This document shows positions 28,049 to 38,729 of a stretch of 43,701 bases of DNA, piece by piece. Source of the stretch: Acidimicrobiia bacterium (lineage in GTDB: Bacteria > Actinomycetota > Acidimicrobiia > Spongiisociales > ZC4RG35); NCBI GenBank assembly GCA_009837815.1, contig VXSV01000135.1, positions 1-43,701 of the forward strand, written 5' to 3'. Below the pieces are notes generated by a model, which saw only the letters and a program-made list of their open reading frames with translations, did not search any database and was not told the origin of the DNA. Made by a program: the position numbers and the translations under genes. Position 1 is the first letter of the stretch. Every line of letters begins with the position of its first letter.

Positions 28049-29410
28049 GTGCCTGCCTTGAACCCGTCCGCCACCCGTTTCGACCACAAGGTCTTCCGTA
28101 AAGTCCTCACCGCCAGTACTTCAACCGACAACTGGTCCCGCTGGTTCAAGGACCTGCAGGTCTCCCCGAACACCTCGGAGATCGTGGTGGAGGCTCCAAG
28201 CGGGTTCGTGGCAAACCAGGTCAAGGCCCGGTTCCTCCGGGAGGTAGAGGAAGCTGCCCGTAGCGCAGGCGCCGGAACATCTCCTCTCGGCGTGCGCGTC
28301 ACGGTCAACGAGACCGACGCCGTGCGTTCCTCCAACGGCCACGCCGCCGGCGCACCGGTCCCATCCGTAGAGAAGACCACTGAGTCTCCGGCCAAGCGTC
28401 ATCCTTCCAACTTCCACCGCTTCGCCACCTTTGAAGTCGGTCCGTCCAATCGTTTCGCCCACGCGGCCGCCTGGACCGTAGCCGAGGACCCCGGCATCTA
28501 CAACCCCTTGTTCGTCTACGGCGCATCCGGAGTCGGCAAGAGCCATCTGCTGTATGCCATTGCCAATCATGCCAGAAGACGCCATCCCTCTCTCGTGATC
28601 CGCTACTGCACCGCCGAGGCCTTTGTGCAGAGTTTCATCCAAAGCGTCGGGAGACGGCGGATGGAAGACTTCCGCCGCCGCTTCCGCCAAGTAGACATGC
28701 TCCTCTTGGACGACTTCCAGTTCCTGGAGGGCAAGGAGCAGACCTTGGAAGAGTTCTTTTGGACTTTCAACAGCCTCCACCAAGACGGGAAGCAGATTGT
28801 GATCAGCTGTGATCGCCCGCCCCGAGATCTGACAGCCATGGAGGACCGTATAAGAAGCCGCGTAACCGGGGGTTTGCTGGCGGATGTGGCGCCACCCTGT
28901 CTCGAAACCCGCCTGACGATCCTCCGCCGCTTGAACGCCGGTCATTCCCCACCCTTTTCCCCCGATGTCCTCTCGATGGTCGCCGAGAGGATCACCGATA
29001 ACGTCCGTGATCTGCAGAGTGCTTTGCGCAGACTTTCTGCTTACTCCACACTCGTAAACCAGCCCTTGACCCCTCAAGCCGCGTCCGAACTGCTGGCGCC
29101 TCTCTCGGGATTCTCGCATTCTGCTCCCACTCCCGAGAAGATCATCGCTGCCTGCGCTGAAGCCTTCGACACCTCAGTGGCCGAGATCCTCGGTCGCAAC
29201 CGCCGCCCGATCCCCTCGGCTGCCCGTCGGGTGGCGATGTACCTGACCCGCGAACTCACCGACCTCTCCTACCCGCGAATCGGCAAGGCATTCGGCCGTG
29301 ACCACTCCACCGTGATCTCGGCCCACCGGGGCACCCTCGCCCAAATATCCACCAACCAACCCTTCGCCGAGCGCGTTTCAGCTATCCACAGCTCCCTCCA
29401 CACCCACTAG
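28049..29410 (+). CDS. dnaA: Chromosomal replication initiator DnaA (divergent); start uncertain
   Basis: AAA+ NPLFVYGASGVGKSHLLYAIANHA, MLLLDDFQFLEGKEQTLEEFFWTFNSL; domain IV VAMYLTRELTDLSYPRIGKAFGRDHSTVISAHR. Track ORF starts at 27857; domain I begins near FDHKVFRKVLT, so GTG 28049 is more likely. Confidence 0.93.
   Translation: MPALNPSATRFDHKVFRKVLTASTSTDNWSRWFKDLQVSPNTSEIVVEAPSGFVANQVKARFLREVEEAARSAGAGTSPLGVRVTVNETDAVRSSNGHAAGAPVPSVEKTTESPAKRHPSNFHRFATFEVGPSNRFAHAAAWTVAEDPGIYNPLFVYGASGVGKSHLLYAIANHARRRHPSLVIRYCTAEAFVQSFIQSVGRRRMEDFRRRFRQVDMLLLDDFQFLEGKEQTLEEFFWTFNSLHQDGKQIVISCDRPPRDLTAMEDRIRSRVTGGLLADVAPPCLETRLTILRRLNAGHSPPFSPDVLSMVAERITDNVRDLQSALRRLSAYSTLVNQPLTPQAASELLAPLSGFSHSAPTPEKIIAACAEAFDTSVAEILGRNRRPIPSAARRVAMYLTRELTDLSYPRIGKAFGRDHSTVISAHRGTLAQISTNQPFAERVSAIHSSLHTH
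29382..29390 (+). promoter_or_regulatory. Candidate DnaA box CTATCCACA (inside the dnaA 3' end)
   Basis: One mismatch to TTATCCACA. Confidence 0.45.
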
Positions 29411-29598
29411 ATGCTTCTCCACCGATCACCGACACCACCCCGCGCCTATTGGGGAGAGCCGCCGGCGCCGGAATACAAACAGGCTTGTAATACTCCCAGG
29501 TCTGGCCTCAATTCTCCAACCCTGTCCACAGACAACACCTATTACGAACACAACGAGTAGTTTTAAACTAAATGAAATCCTAAGAAAGGGGAACTTCT
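29411..29598. other. oriC: Probable oriC core (dnaA-dnaN intergenic region)
   Basis: 188-bp gap between dnaA and dnaN; DnaA-box-like CTGTCCACA at 29522-29530; AT-rich tract (gtagttttaaactaaatgaaatcctaagaaa); hand-counted GC-skew sign change at ~29580. Confidence 0.65.
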
Positions 29599-30687
29599 GT
29601 GAAGATCCGAGCTAACCGGGAACAGCTAGCCGATGCGTTGGGACGCGCCCAAAGAGCCGTCGGCTCGCGTGGCTCTCTTCCGGTCTTGCAAGGGCTCTTG
29701 TGCGAAGCCTCCGAGGGGAAGCTGGCAGTGACAGGTACCGATCTTGAGGTGACGGTACGGAGCGAGATCGAAGCCGATGTCGAGGAATGGGGGAAGGCGG
29801 TGGTTCCGGGGAGACTGCTGACCCAGGCGGTGAGGCGGATGCCCCCGGGCGCCGTGACGTTACGGGCAGGGGACCAGTCCGAACTCGAGATCTCGGGGGA
29901 GACTCCCCAGCCGGTTTACTCCCTGAGACAGCTCTCGGATGACTTTCCGAAGTTGGGGTCGGCAGGCGCCGGGGGAACCGAGGTCGAAGGGGAGGGCCTG
30001 ACCACGGCCATAAAGCAGGTGGCCCCCGCCGCCTCGACGGATCTTGGCCGGGCAGTCTTGACCGGGGTTCTGATGGAATCCACCTCCGAACGGCTGCGTA
30101 TGGTCGCGACAGACTCATATCGCCTGGCGCTCAGAGACCTGCCTGCCATAGGACTGGAGGCCACGGGTTTGCTGCCGGCGCGGGGATTGCGTGAGCTGCC
30201 CAATACGGTGGGCGCCAGCAAAGTCAACGTCGGCTTCACCGAACGCGAGGGTATCTTTGATTCAACAGCCGGATCTCTCCGGTTGCGCATGATCGAGGGC
30301 AATTTCCCCAAGTATGAGACCCTTCTGCCCAGTGAGTATCCAAACCAACTGGTGTGTGACCGGGAGTCCTTGTTGGAGACGATCAGGCGAATGGAGTTGG
30401 TTGCGGAGGATCACTATCCCGTCAGGCTCACGATCACCGATGGGGGAGCGGAGGTGAATGTCATACGCCAGGATGTGGGACGCGCCACCGACCATGTGGA
30501 AGGAGACTTCCATGGAGAGAGCGGCAGTTTGACGGTGGCCTTCAACCCCAGGTATCTGGCTGACGGCGTGGTGGCTACCGGCGCCGAGAAGGTGCGGTTG
30601 CGCATTATCGATGGCATGAAACCGAGCGTTATAGACGATCCCGAGCGAGAAGAGTTTCTCTACCTTTTGATGCCGGTCAACGTGTAG
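29599..30687 (+). CDS. dnaN: DNA polymerase III beta subunit (sliding clamp)
   Basis: 362 aa, GTG start; MKIRANREQLADALGRAQRAVGSRGSLPVLQGLL; C-term FLYLLMPVNV; between dnaA and recF. Confidence 0.96.
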   Translation: MKIRANREQLADALGRAQRAVGSRGSLPVLQGLLCEASEGKLAVTGTDLEVTVRSEIEADVEEWGKAVVPGRLLTQAVRRMPPGAVTLRAGDQSELEISGETPQPVYSLRQLSDDFPKLGSAGAGGTEVEGEGLTTAIKQVAPAASTDLGRAVLTGVLMESTSERLRMVATDSYRLALRDLPAIGLEATGLLPARGLRELPNTVGASKVNVGFTEREGIFDSTAGSLRLRMIEGNFPKYETLLPSEYPNQLVCDRESLLETIRRMELVAEDHYPVRLTITDGGAEVNVIRQDVGRATDHVEGDFHGESGSLTVAFNPRYLADGVVATGAEKVRLRIIDGMKPSVIDDPEREEFLYLLMPVNV

Positions 30688-31779
30688 ATGGCCCTGGCCT
30701 GGCTGGCTTTGGCGGGGTTTCGTTCCTACCAGGAGTTGCAGTGGGCGCCGTCGCCGGGGGTCAATCTGGTTATCGGGGGCAACGGAGTAGGCAAGACCAA
30801 CCTGCTGGAGGCGGTGGGGATGGTGTTCACGGGCGCCTCTTTCCGAGGGGCGCCTGACCGGGCGCTGGTCGCTTCCGGCCGGGATATGGCGGCGGTGAGG
30901 GGAGCAACCGATCAGGCTGCGCCTCACACCATCGAGATGGTCGTGCACCGGACAGAGCGACGACGGCTTCTGCTCAACGGATCCCGCCCCGGCAGACTGA
31001 GCGACTTGGCGGAGGCCGGAAGGGTGCTGGTGTTCATCCCCGAGCACCTCGAACTGGTGAAGGGCGGTCCCGGCCGGCGGAGGGACTGGCTGGATGAAAC
31101 CGCAGGTTTGCTGTGGCCCTTGTCGAGGGCCGACCAGGCTGAATACCAGAAGACCCTTCGTCACCGCAACGCCTTCTTGAAGACGGGGGACAGAGACGAC
31201 CGCGTCACGCTGGAGGTTTGGGACCATCGGCTTGCGCTCTCGGGGGCAAGGGTGATGGCAGCCCGAGCCCGGGCCTTCCACGAGGTGGCGAATGCGGTGG
31301 CGGGGGCGGTGTCAGCCATTGCCGGAATGGGCGAGCGTATCTCGATCGACTATCGGTCGGACTGGGGCGGCGCCCTTGATACAACCGTGCCGCCTGCCGA
31401 GTGGGAGCGTTGCATGCAGAAGGCATTGGAGGCTTGCCGCAACCGGGATTTCCTGGTGGGATCCACCACGGTGGGCCTGCATCGTGACGAGCCCATCCTG
31501 ACCTTGAACCAGCACGATGCGCGTCTCTACGCCAGCCAGGGTGAGCAGCGAACACTGGCCTTGGCCTTCCGCCTGGGTGTTTTCGGCGCCGTGGAGGACG
31601 TGGCCGGTTCCCGCCCCATCCTGGTGCTGGATGATGTGTTCAGCGAATTGGACCGGGACCGGGCCGAGGCGCTGGTGGAGTGGCTGCCTGCCACCCAGAC
31701 CTTCATCTCGGCTGTGGAGGAGGAAAAGACGCCGATCTCAGGGGATGTGTGGCGAGTTACGCCGGGGTGCGTCAGGTGA
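30688..31779 (+). CDS. recF: DNA replication/repair protein RecF
   Basis: GFRSYQELQWAPSPGVNLVIGGNGVGKTNLLEAV; SQGEQRTLALAFRLG; PILVLDDVFSELD. Confidence 0.95.
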   Translation: MALAWLALAGFRSYQELQWAPSPGVNLVIGGNGVGKTNLLEAVGMVFTGASFRGAPDRALVASGRDMAAVRGATDQAAPHTIEMVVHRTERRRLLLNGSRPGRLSDLAEAGRVLVFIPEHLELVKGGPGRRRDWLDETAGLLWPLSRADQAEYQKTLRHRNAFLKTGDRDDRVTLEVWDHRLALSGARVMAARARAFHEVANAVAGAVSAIAGMGERISIDYRSDWGGALDTTVPPAEWERCMQKALEACRNRDFLVGSTTVGLHRDEPILTLNQHDARLYASQGEQRTLALAFRLGVFGAVEDVAGSRPILVLDDVFSELDRDRAEALVEWLPATQTFISAVEEEKTPISGDVWRVTPGCVR

Positions 31780-32084
31780 GCCGTTCATCCTCGAACCCGA
31801 TCCCTGCGGGGCGTCACGTGGAAGAGACCTTGGCAAAGATGGGGGTTCCTTGGGTTGCGGTCAATCTGCGAATTCGCCGCGACTGGAAGGACCTGGTCCC
31901 GCAGCAGTGGCGTGACAAGGCCCGGCCCAAGGTCTTGGAGGAAGGGCGCCTGACAGTCGAGGTCCCCTCGCAGATGGACGCTGCCCTACTTCGGTACGGA
32001 ACAGCTTCATTGACCGAGCGGTTGAACGCCGGGCTGGGCTCGCGGGTGGTGACGAGTGTGAAAATAATTGTACCGCGTCGGTGA
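31776..32084 (+). CDS. dciA: DUF721 / DciA-like replicative-helicase loader
   Basis: 102 aa from a GTG overlapping the recF stop (GTGA); VPSQMDAALLRYGTASLTERLNAGLGSRVVTSVKI; recF-DUF721-gyrB order typical of actinobacteria. Confidence 0.8.
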   Translation: MSRSSSNPIPAGRHVEETLAKMGVPWVAVNLRIRRDWKDLVPQQWRDKARPKVLEEGRLTVEVPSQMDAALLRYGTASLTERLNAGLGSRVVTSVKIIVPRR

Positions 32085-32254
32085 GTTGATTAAAGCCCAG
32101 TTCAGAGGCCATGTTCGGTCGCAAAACAGCCAAAGTTAATGCAGAGATTGTCACAGGGTCCTGCTAAAATTCTTCAGTGTGGCCGGGGGTCGCCAACCTA
32201 CCTCGTCGGACGACCCGCTGCCGACAGTTCACAACAGGAGGCGTCAAACACACA

Positions 32255-34168
32255 GTGACCATCACAGAGCGATATTCCGCAAAGGACATCGTTGTCCTGG
32301 AGGGCCTGGAAGCGGTACGCCGCCGGCCCAGCATGTACATCGGATCCACCGGGCCGAGAGGGCTCCACCACCTGGTGTGGGAGGTGGTGGACAACGCCAT
32401 CGACGAGGCCATGGCCGGGCACTGCACGGTGATCGACGTGACTCTGCAGGAGGACGGGTCGGTACGGGTGTCCGACAACGGAAGAGGCATCCCGGTCGGC
32501 CTCCACACCCAAACCAGGATGTCGGCTCTGACCACCGTGCTCACCGTGCTGCACGCCGGAGGCAAATTCGAAAAAGGGTCATATCAGGTGTCCGGCGGCC
32601 TGCACGGAGTGGGCGTGTCGGTGGTCAACGCACTCTCGGAGCACCTGGACGCCGAGGTTCGCAGGGAAGGGCGGATATGGACACAGAGGTTCGAGAAGGG
32701 CTTGCCGATGGGACAGGTGGAGAAGGGCCGACGGGTCGCCCGGACGGGCACCACCATCACCTTCCTCCCCGACAACGAGATCTTCCAGGAGATTCGCACC
32801 TTCTCCCGGGCGACGGTGGCCTCCCGGCTGCGGGAGTTGGCCTATCTGAACCGAAACCTCCGGATCCAGCTGACCGATGCTCGGCAGACCCCGGCCCACA
32901 CCGAGACTTTCCAGTACAAGGGGGGGATCCGGGACTTCGTAGCTCATCTGAACCGGAAGCACGATGTTGTGAACGCCCGGCAGATCGTTGTTGAGGACCA
33001 GGATGAAGAAGCCGAGATGGAAGTGGCGCTTCAGTGGACCACGGGCTACCAGGAGAACGTGCTCTCATTCGTCAACAACATCAGGACTGCGGAGGGGGGG
33101 ACCCACGAGGAGGGATTCCGCCGCGCTCTGACCAAGGTGGCCAATGAGTACGGCCGGGCCAAGAACCTCATCAAGGAGAAGGAGTCCAACCTGACCGGAG
33201 AGGACGCCCGGGAAGGGTTGACCGCGGTGCTGTCGGTCAGGGTGAAGAACCCTCAGTTCGAAGGACAGACCAAGACCAAGCTGGGCAACACCGAGATCCG
33301 CTCCTATGTGGAGAAGGCGCTCAACAAGGCCCTCCCGGAATGGCTGGAGAAGCACTCACCCGATGCCCGGGCGATCATCACCAAGGCGTTGGGAGCGGCA
33401 AAGGCCCGGGAAGCGGCCCGCAAGGCCCGTGAGCTAACCCGGCGCAAATCGCTCCTCGAGTCGACCAGCCTGCCCGGCAAGTTGGTGGACTGCTCCAGCC
33501 GGGACCCCTCCGAGAGCGAGCTGTTCATAGTGGAGGGAAATTCGGCGGCCGGGCCGGCCAAGCAGGCCCGCGACTCCCGGGTTCAGGCCATCCTTCCCAT
33601 CCGCGGGAAGATTCTCAACGTGGAGAGAGCCCGGTTGGGGAAGGCGCTGATGAACAAGGAAGTGCGGTCGATCATCACCGCGGTGGGGACCGGCATCGGA
33701 GAGGAATTCGACATCGAGAAGTGCCGCTACCACAAGATCGTCCTGCTCACCGACGCAGATGTGGACGGCTCCCACATCCGCACCTTGTTGCTCACTCTCT
33801 TCTTCCGCAACATGCGGGGACTGCTGGAAACCGGTTACATCTACATCGCCCAGCCTCCGCTCTACCGGGTAAAGCGGGGCGCCAAGGTGATCTACCTGAA
33901 GAACGATGCGGAGTTGGAGGCGCTGCGGCGCAAACACCCCCGGATCAACCCCACCCGTTTCAAGGGGCTGGGAGAGATGAATCCCGATGAGTTGTGGGAC
34001 ACCACCATGAACCCCAAGACCCGGACCCTCCTGCGGGTGCAGACCAACAACCTGGCCGCGGTGATGGAGGAAAACGAGCTGTTCCGGACACTGATGGGCG
34101 ATGACGTCCCGGCCCGGCGAGAGTACATCAAGACCCACGCCTCCGACATCCGCTTTCTCGACGTATGA
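32255..34168 (+). CDS. gyrB: DNA gyrase subunit B
   Basis: VVLEGLEAVRRRPSMYIGSTGPRGLHHLVWEVVDNAIDEA; LPGKLVDCSSRDPSESELFIVEGNSAAGPAKQARD; start GTG 32255. Confidence 0.98.
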   Translation: MTITERYSAKDIVVLEGLEAVRRRPSMYIGSTGPRGLHHLVWEVVDNAIDEAMAGHCTVIDVTLQEDGSVRVSDNGRGIPVGLHTQTRMSALTTVLTVLHAGGKFEKGSYQVSGGLHGVGVSVVNALSEHLDAEVRREGRIWTQRFEKGLPMGQVEKGRRVARTGTTITFLPDNEIFQEIRTFSRATVASRLRELAYLNRNLRIQLTDARQTPAHTETFQYKGGIRDFVAHLNRKHDVVNARQIVVEDQDEEAEMEVALQWTTGYQENVLSFVNNIRTAEGGTHEEGFRRALTKVANEYGRAKNLIKEKESNLTGEDAREGLTAVLSVRVKNPQFEGQTKTKLGNTEIRSYVEKALNKALPEWLEKHSPDARAIITKALGAAKAREAARKARELTRRKSLLESTSLPGKLVDCSSRDPSESELFIVEGNSAAGPAKQARDSRVQAILPIRGKILNVERARLGKALMNKEVRSIITAVGTGIGEEFDIEKCRYHKIVLLTDADVDGSHIRTLLLTLFFRNMRGLLETGYIYIAQPPLYRVKRGAKVIYLKNDAELEALRRKHPRINPTRFKGLGEMNPDELWDTTMNPKTRTLLRVQTNNLAAVMEENELFRTLMGDDVPARREYIKTHASDIRFLDV

Positions 34169-36618
34169 CCGAGGAGACGCCTCCCTTGAATCCCACGCTG
34201 TACATGGGTCCCGAGATCGGTCTGACAGAAGAGATGTCGCAGTCCTTCATGGATTACGCCATGTCGGTGATCATCTCCAGGGCTTTGCCCGACGTGCGGG
34301 ACGGACTGAAGCCGGTCCAGCGCAGGATCATTTACTCCATGAACCAGGCCAACCTGGTACCGACTGGTCGGCACCGCAAGTGCGCCACGGTGGTGGGAGA
34401 CGTAATGGCCCGGTTCCATCCCCACGGCGACCAGGCCATCTATGACGCACTGGTCCGCCTGGGCCAAGACTTCAGCCTCGGCCACCCTTTGGTCGACCCG
34501 CAGGGAAACTTCGGCAGCGTCGAAGATCCGCCGGGCCAGATGCGCTATACCGAGTGCCGGTTGTCGGAGATTTCCTTATCGATGCTGGAAGGCATCGACG
34601 AGGACACGGTGGACTTCGTGGAGAACTACGACGGGGAACATCGCGAGCCGGCGGTGCTTCCCTCCCGCTACCCCAATCTTCTGGTAAACGGCGCCCAGGG
34701 GATCGCGGTGGGGATGGCCACCAACATCCCTCCCCACAATCTGGGCGAGGTTATCGACGCTTGCGTTTACCTTCTGGACAACCCGGACTGTCCGCCTGCC
34801 GACCTTCTGAAGTACGTCAAAGGGCCGGATTTCCCCTCCGGGGGACAGATCGTGGCCGACGACGCGGTGAAGGAAGCGCTTGTCACCGGTCGGGGCTCGG
34901 TCAAGGTGAGGGCGGTGGCCGAGGTCGCCGAGATCCGGCCGGGACGCACGGCCATAGTGGTCACCGAGCTCCCATACCAGGTCTCCCAGGACCGGGTGTT
35001 GAAAAAGATCGCCGACCTCGTCAACCAAAAGGAGATCGCAGGCATCGCCGATCTCCGCAACGAGTCATCGTCGCGGGTCGGCACCCGACTGGTCATTGAA
35101 TTGAAGAAGGGCGCCGTCCCCGAAGTTGTCAAGAACCAGCTCTACAAGCGGACCCAACTCCAGAGCACCTTCGGGGTGAACATGGTCGCCCTGGTGGACG
35201 GGATCCCCCGCACGATGGGCATCGCGGAGGCCCTTGGCCACTACCTCGACCAACAGATGGAAGTGGTGGAGCGGAGGACCCGCTTCCGACTCGACAAGGC
35301 CGCGGCTCGCGCCCACATATTGGAAGGCCTTTGCATAGCGGTGGATCACATCACCGAGGTGATCGCCGTGATTCGCTCCTCGGCCAACACTCCCGAGGCG
35401 CGTTCTCGCCTGGCAGACCGGTTCGAACTCTCCGAAATCCAGGCCAACGCCATCCTGGAGATGCCGCTGCGCCGCCTCACCGCCCTCGAGTCCGAGAAGC
35501 TGGCCACAGAGCTAGCCCGACTCCGGGAGGTCATAGCCGACCTTGAGGACATCCTGGCCAAGCCTCCCCGCCGGTGGGCGATCATCCGCGCCACCCTCCA
35601 GGAGGTCCGCAAGGCGCATGCCGTCGCCCGACGGAGCCGGCTGATAGGTGAGCTTGGCGAGATGTCCATCGAAGATCTCATCGCCGACGAGGAGTTGATC
35701 GTCACCGTTTCACGGAGCGGTTATTTGAAGTCGGTTAAAGCCGGCGCCTACCGTACCCAAGGGAGAGGCGGCCGGGGCGTGAAAGCCGCCGGGCTGGCCG
35801 AGGATGATGTGATCTCACACCTGGTCCATACCACCGCCCATTCGTATCTGCTGTTCTTCACCAACCGGGGGGTGGTTCACCGGTTGCGCGCCCACGAGAT
35901 CCCCCGGCAGTCCCGGACCGGCAAGGGTGTCCTGGCCCATGCCGTTCTTCCCATCCAGCCGGAGGAACGGATCGAGGCGATCATCGACACCCGAGACTAT
36001 GAAACAGTGAAGTACCTGGTGATGTTCACTCGTCAAGGGATGGTGAAAAAGACCGACTTGAAGGCTTATGACTCCCGTCAGAAGACCCTTCGGGCCATCA
36101 ACCTGTCGCCCGGCGACGAATTGGTGGCGGTACGCACCACCAATGGCGACAACGATCTGTTGATCTTCACCGAGCGGGGACAAGGACTTCGCTTCCACGA
36201 AGAGGGCATTCGCCCGTTGGGAAGAGCTACCCGCGGTGTCATCGGGATTCGGTTATTGGAGAACGACAAGGTGGTGGGCGCCTGTTCGGACATGGAGGGG
36301 AACGAGGTCCTTCTGGTCACCTCCAAGGGGTTTGCGAAGCGCACGAAGATGAGCCTGTTTGCATTGCGCAAGCGGAAAGGGCAGGGAGTTATCGCCATCA
36401 AACTTTCCAAACCGAGGGGCATGTTGGTCGGCGCCCGGGCGGTGGGGCCTGAGACCGAGGTGATGCTTATCTCCTCGCGGGGGATCGCCATTCGGACAGA
36501 GGTCTCTTCGGTAAGCACCCAGGGTCGCTACGCCACAGGGGTGAAGGCGATGCAGTTGGGCGACGACGAGACGCTGTCTGCGTTTGAGATCGTTCCCACC
36601 GAGAACGGGGACGGCTGA
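34165..36618 (+). CDS. gyrA: DNA gyrase subunit A
   Basis: [73 protein letters not shown] GyrA box. Confidence 0.98.
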   Translation: MTEETPPLNPTLYMGPEIGLTEEMSQSFMDYAMSVIISRALPDVRDGLKPVQRRIIYSMNQANLVPTGRHRKCATVVGDVMARFHPHGDQAIYDALVRLGQDFSLGHPLVDPQGNFGSVEDPPGQMRYTECRLSEISLSMLEGIDEDTVDFVENYDGEHREPAVLPSRYPNLLVNGAQGIAVGMATNIPPHNLGEVIDACVYLLDNPDCPPADLLKYVKGPDFPSGGQIVADDAVKEALVTGRGSVKVRAVAEVAEIRPGRTAIVVTELPYQVSQDRVLKKIADLVNQKEIAGIADLRNESSSRVGTRLVIELKKGAVPEVVKNQLYKRTQLQSTFGVNMVALVDGIPRTMGIAEALGHYLDQQMEVVERRTRFRLDKAAARAHILEGLCIAVDHITEVIAVIRSSANTPEARSRLADRFELSEIQANAILEMPLRRLTALESEKLATELARLREVIADLEDILAKPPRRWAIIRATLQEVRKAHAVARRSRLIGELGEMSIEDLIADEELIVTVSRSGYLKSVKAGAYRTQGRGGRGVKAAGLAEDDVISHLVHTTAHSYLLFFTNRGVVHRLRAHEIPRQSRTGKGVLAHAVLPIQPEERIEAIIDTRDYETVKYLVMFTRQGMVKKTDLKAYDSRQKTLRAINLSPGDELVAVRTTNGDNDLLIFTERGQGLRFHEEGIRPLGRATRGVIGIRLLENDKVVGACSDMEGNEVLLVTSKGFAKRTKMSLFALRKRKGQGVIAIKLSKPRGMLVGARAVGPETEVMLISSRGIAIRTEVSSVSTQGRYATGVKAMQLGDDETLSAFEIVPTENGDG

Positions 36619-36659
36619 CCGGACGGCGCCGGAAGCAGCGGCCCGCCGGTAGTCTCTGG

Positions 36660-37166
36660 ATGGTGTTGGACGCGCAGCCCACCCACTCGGTTCACCGGGT
36701 CCGCAGAATCATCCGTCGGGTGGATCCGTGGACCGTGCTGAAGGTGTCCTTCATCGTCTACATGGTGGCGGCATTCGGGTTCATGCTGGCCTCGGTGATG
36801 TTCTGGGAGGTGGTGGAAAGATCGGGCATTCCCCAGAAGATCACCGACTTTTTGATCCAGATCACCCTTCTGGATGAAGGGGAGGCGCCTTTCTCGAACA
36901 CCGAGCAATTCGTCCGGCTCTCAGCGATTCTGGCGGTCGCCTGGGCATTTCTGTCCAGCGGCCTCACCACTCTCGGCGCCATCATGTACAACCTGGTGGC
37001 CGACGTGGTGGGGGGCGTGGAGGTGGTGCTGTTGGAGGAGAACGTGGTTCCGGTGCTGGTAGCCGCCCCGCCCTCGGAAACGGTCCGGGTCCAATCGTAT
37101 ACCCCCGCCGAGCTGCCCGCTCCCACACGCTCCGATCAGCCCACCATGCTGGTGGAGTCGGAGTAG
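36660..37166 (+). CDS. DUF3566 transmembrane protein
   Basis: 168 aa; RRVDPWTVLKVSFIVYMVAAFGFMLASVMFW and LSSGLTTLGAIMYNLVADVVGGVEVVL; follows gyrA as in actinobacteria. Confidence 0.82.
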   Translation: MVLDAQPTHSVHRVRRIIRRVDPWTVLKVSFIVYMVAAFGFMLASVMFWEVVERSGIPQKITDFLIQITLLDEGEAPFSNTEQFVRLSAILAVAWAFLSSGLTTLGAIMYNLVADVVGGVEVVLLEENVVPVLVAAPPSETVRVQSYTPAELPAPTRSDQPTMLVESE

Positions 37167-37253
37167 CTCCAAGGCCGGTGTGTCGGGGCCGGATTGTGCT
37201 TTGCTGAGGTGTATCGATCAGGTCCGAGTCTCCCTACCCGGCCGGGGGAAGAG

Positions 37254-38729
37254 TCATAGGAGGAGTCCACTGGTGTCTTCGACGTCTTCCTCTCTCATCA
37301 GCATGGCGGGCAGGATGGCCAGCAGGGAAAGGAATCCGGTGATCATGAAGAGGTTCTGGAACACGGTGACGCCGGCTCCTATCAAAACGGCCTCGGTCTC
37401 CTCGAAGGTCGGTCCCAGGGCCACGTCGCCGGTCAGGCTGTAGAAGCGTTCTATGCCCCAGGCGGACAAGGCGGCCAGGCCCAACGCCATCCCCACCATC
37501 CGCGACGCCGTCACCAACGAGGCCGCCGCTCCCCAATAGTGGCCCGGGGCCGCGCTCAGAGCGCTGACTCCTATGGGCGGGATGACCAACCCGAATCCCA
37601 AACCCGCCATAACCAGGGGCAGAGTGAGCCGGGGTTCTTCCACCTGGGTTTCCCAGCCACTCATGACCAACAAGCCCGCCCCCATGAACGCCAAGCCTAT
37701 GATGCACACCGATCTCACTCCGGCCCGGCGCAGGACATAGCCTCCCACCACCGCCCCCACCGGAATGGCTGCCGTCAGCCGCAACAATTGGAGAACGCTC
37801 TCCAATGCTCCCTTCTCCATGACGGTGGCCGCCATGAGCGGCACTGCCACCAACGCGATGATCAGGGCGACCCCAACCAGGAACTGGGTTGTGTTGGAGG
37901 AGAGAAACGCCCTGGACCTGTACAGGAAGGGGGCCAGGAGTGGCTGGGCGGAGCGTCTCTCCACCATGACCAGCGCGAAAATCAAAGCGATCCCGGCCGC
38001 CGCGAAGAGGTAGGGGTACACCGACTCTCCCGAGAAAATGGCCCGCTGCGATAGCCCGGCGGTCAGAAAGATAAGGGACGCTCCCAGCACCACCGCCCCG
38101 AAATAGTCCATCTTGGCCGCGGGGTTGGGGCGATTCGGCAGGATGGCCAGAAGCCCGATGAGAATGAAACTCTGGGGTATGTCCAGCCAGAATATCCACC
38201 GCCACCCCGCCAACTCGATGATTGCCCCCCCATATAGTGGCCCCAACACCGACCCGGCTTCAGCCGCGGCCGCCACCAGCCCGATCGCAATGCCCCTCCT
38301 TTCGGGCGACACCGCCGCCACCGCCATCGCCAAACCTATGGGCACTGTGGCGCCTCCTCCGACTGCCTGGATCACTCTGGCGGAAACTATCCACTCGAAG
38401 TTGGGCGCCAGGGCCACGAACAACGACCCTACCGAGAACACCACCAAAGAGGCCTGGAACATCCTGATGCGCCCGTGGACGTCGGACAGGCGCCCACCCA
38501 AGGGCATGGCCACCGTGTAGGCGACCAGGTACCCGGTGACGATCCAGGACGCTCTGTCGAGGTCGGTGAGAGGGATCTCCAAGTCCACCATGACGCCTGG
38601 CAGGGCGGCCACCACAACGGTCTGATCCAGGGCGGTGGAAAAGACCCCCAGGCAGATGATCGCCAGAACACCCGACTCGGAGGAGGCTATTGACGTGAAG
38701 AGCTGTCTGGCGCCCTTCACTGCCCTCAC
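37254..38729 (-). CDS. MFS transporter, DHA2 (14-TM drug/lipid exporter) type
   Basis: FSTALDQTVVVAALPGVMVDL; ASWIVTGYLVAYTVAMPLGGRLSDVHGRIRMF; GTG 38729 overlaps the upstream lipoprotein stop (GTGA); track ORF start at 39089 over-extends. Confidence 0.92.
   Translation of the reverse strand: MRAVKGARQLFTSIASSESGVLAIICLGVFSTALDQTVVVAALPGVMVDLEIPLTDLDRASWIVTGYLVAYTVAMPLGGRLSDVHGRIRMFQASLVVFSVGSLFVALAPNFEWIVSARVIQAVGGGATVPIGLAMAVAAVSPERRGIAIGLVAAAAEAGSVLGPLYGGAIIELAGWRWIFWLDIPQSFILIGLLAILPNRPNPAAKMDYFGAVVLGASLIFLTAGLSQRAIFSGESVYPYLFAAAGIALIFALVMVERRSAQPLLAPFLYRSRAFLSSNTTQFLVGVALIIALVAVPLMAATVMEKGALESVLQLLRLTAAIPVGAVVGGYVLRRAGVRSVCIIGLAFMGAGLLVMSGWETQVEEPRLTLPLVMAGLGFGLVIPPIGVSALSAAPGHYWGAAASLVTASRMVGMALGLAALSAWGIERFYSLTGDVALGPTFEETEAVLIGAGVTVFQNLFMITGFLSLLAILPAMLMREEDVEDTSGLLL

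Noticed and set aside
32149-32170. ttgtca...taaaat promoter before gyrB
   Set aside because: Spacer is only about 11 bp, incompatible with a standard sigma-70-type promoter.
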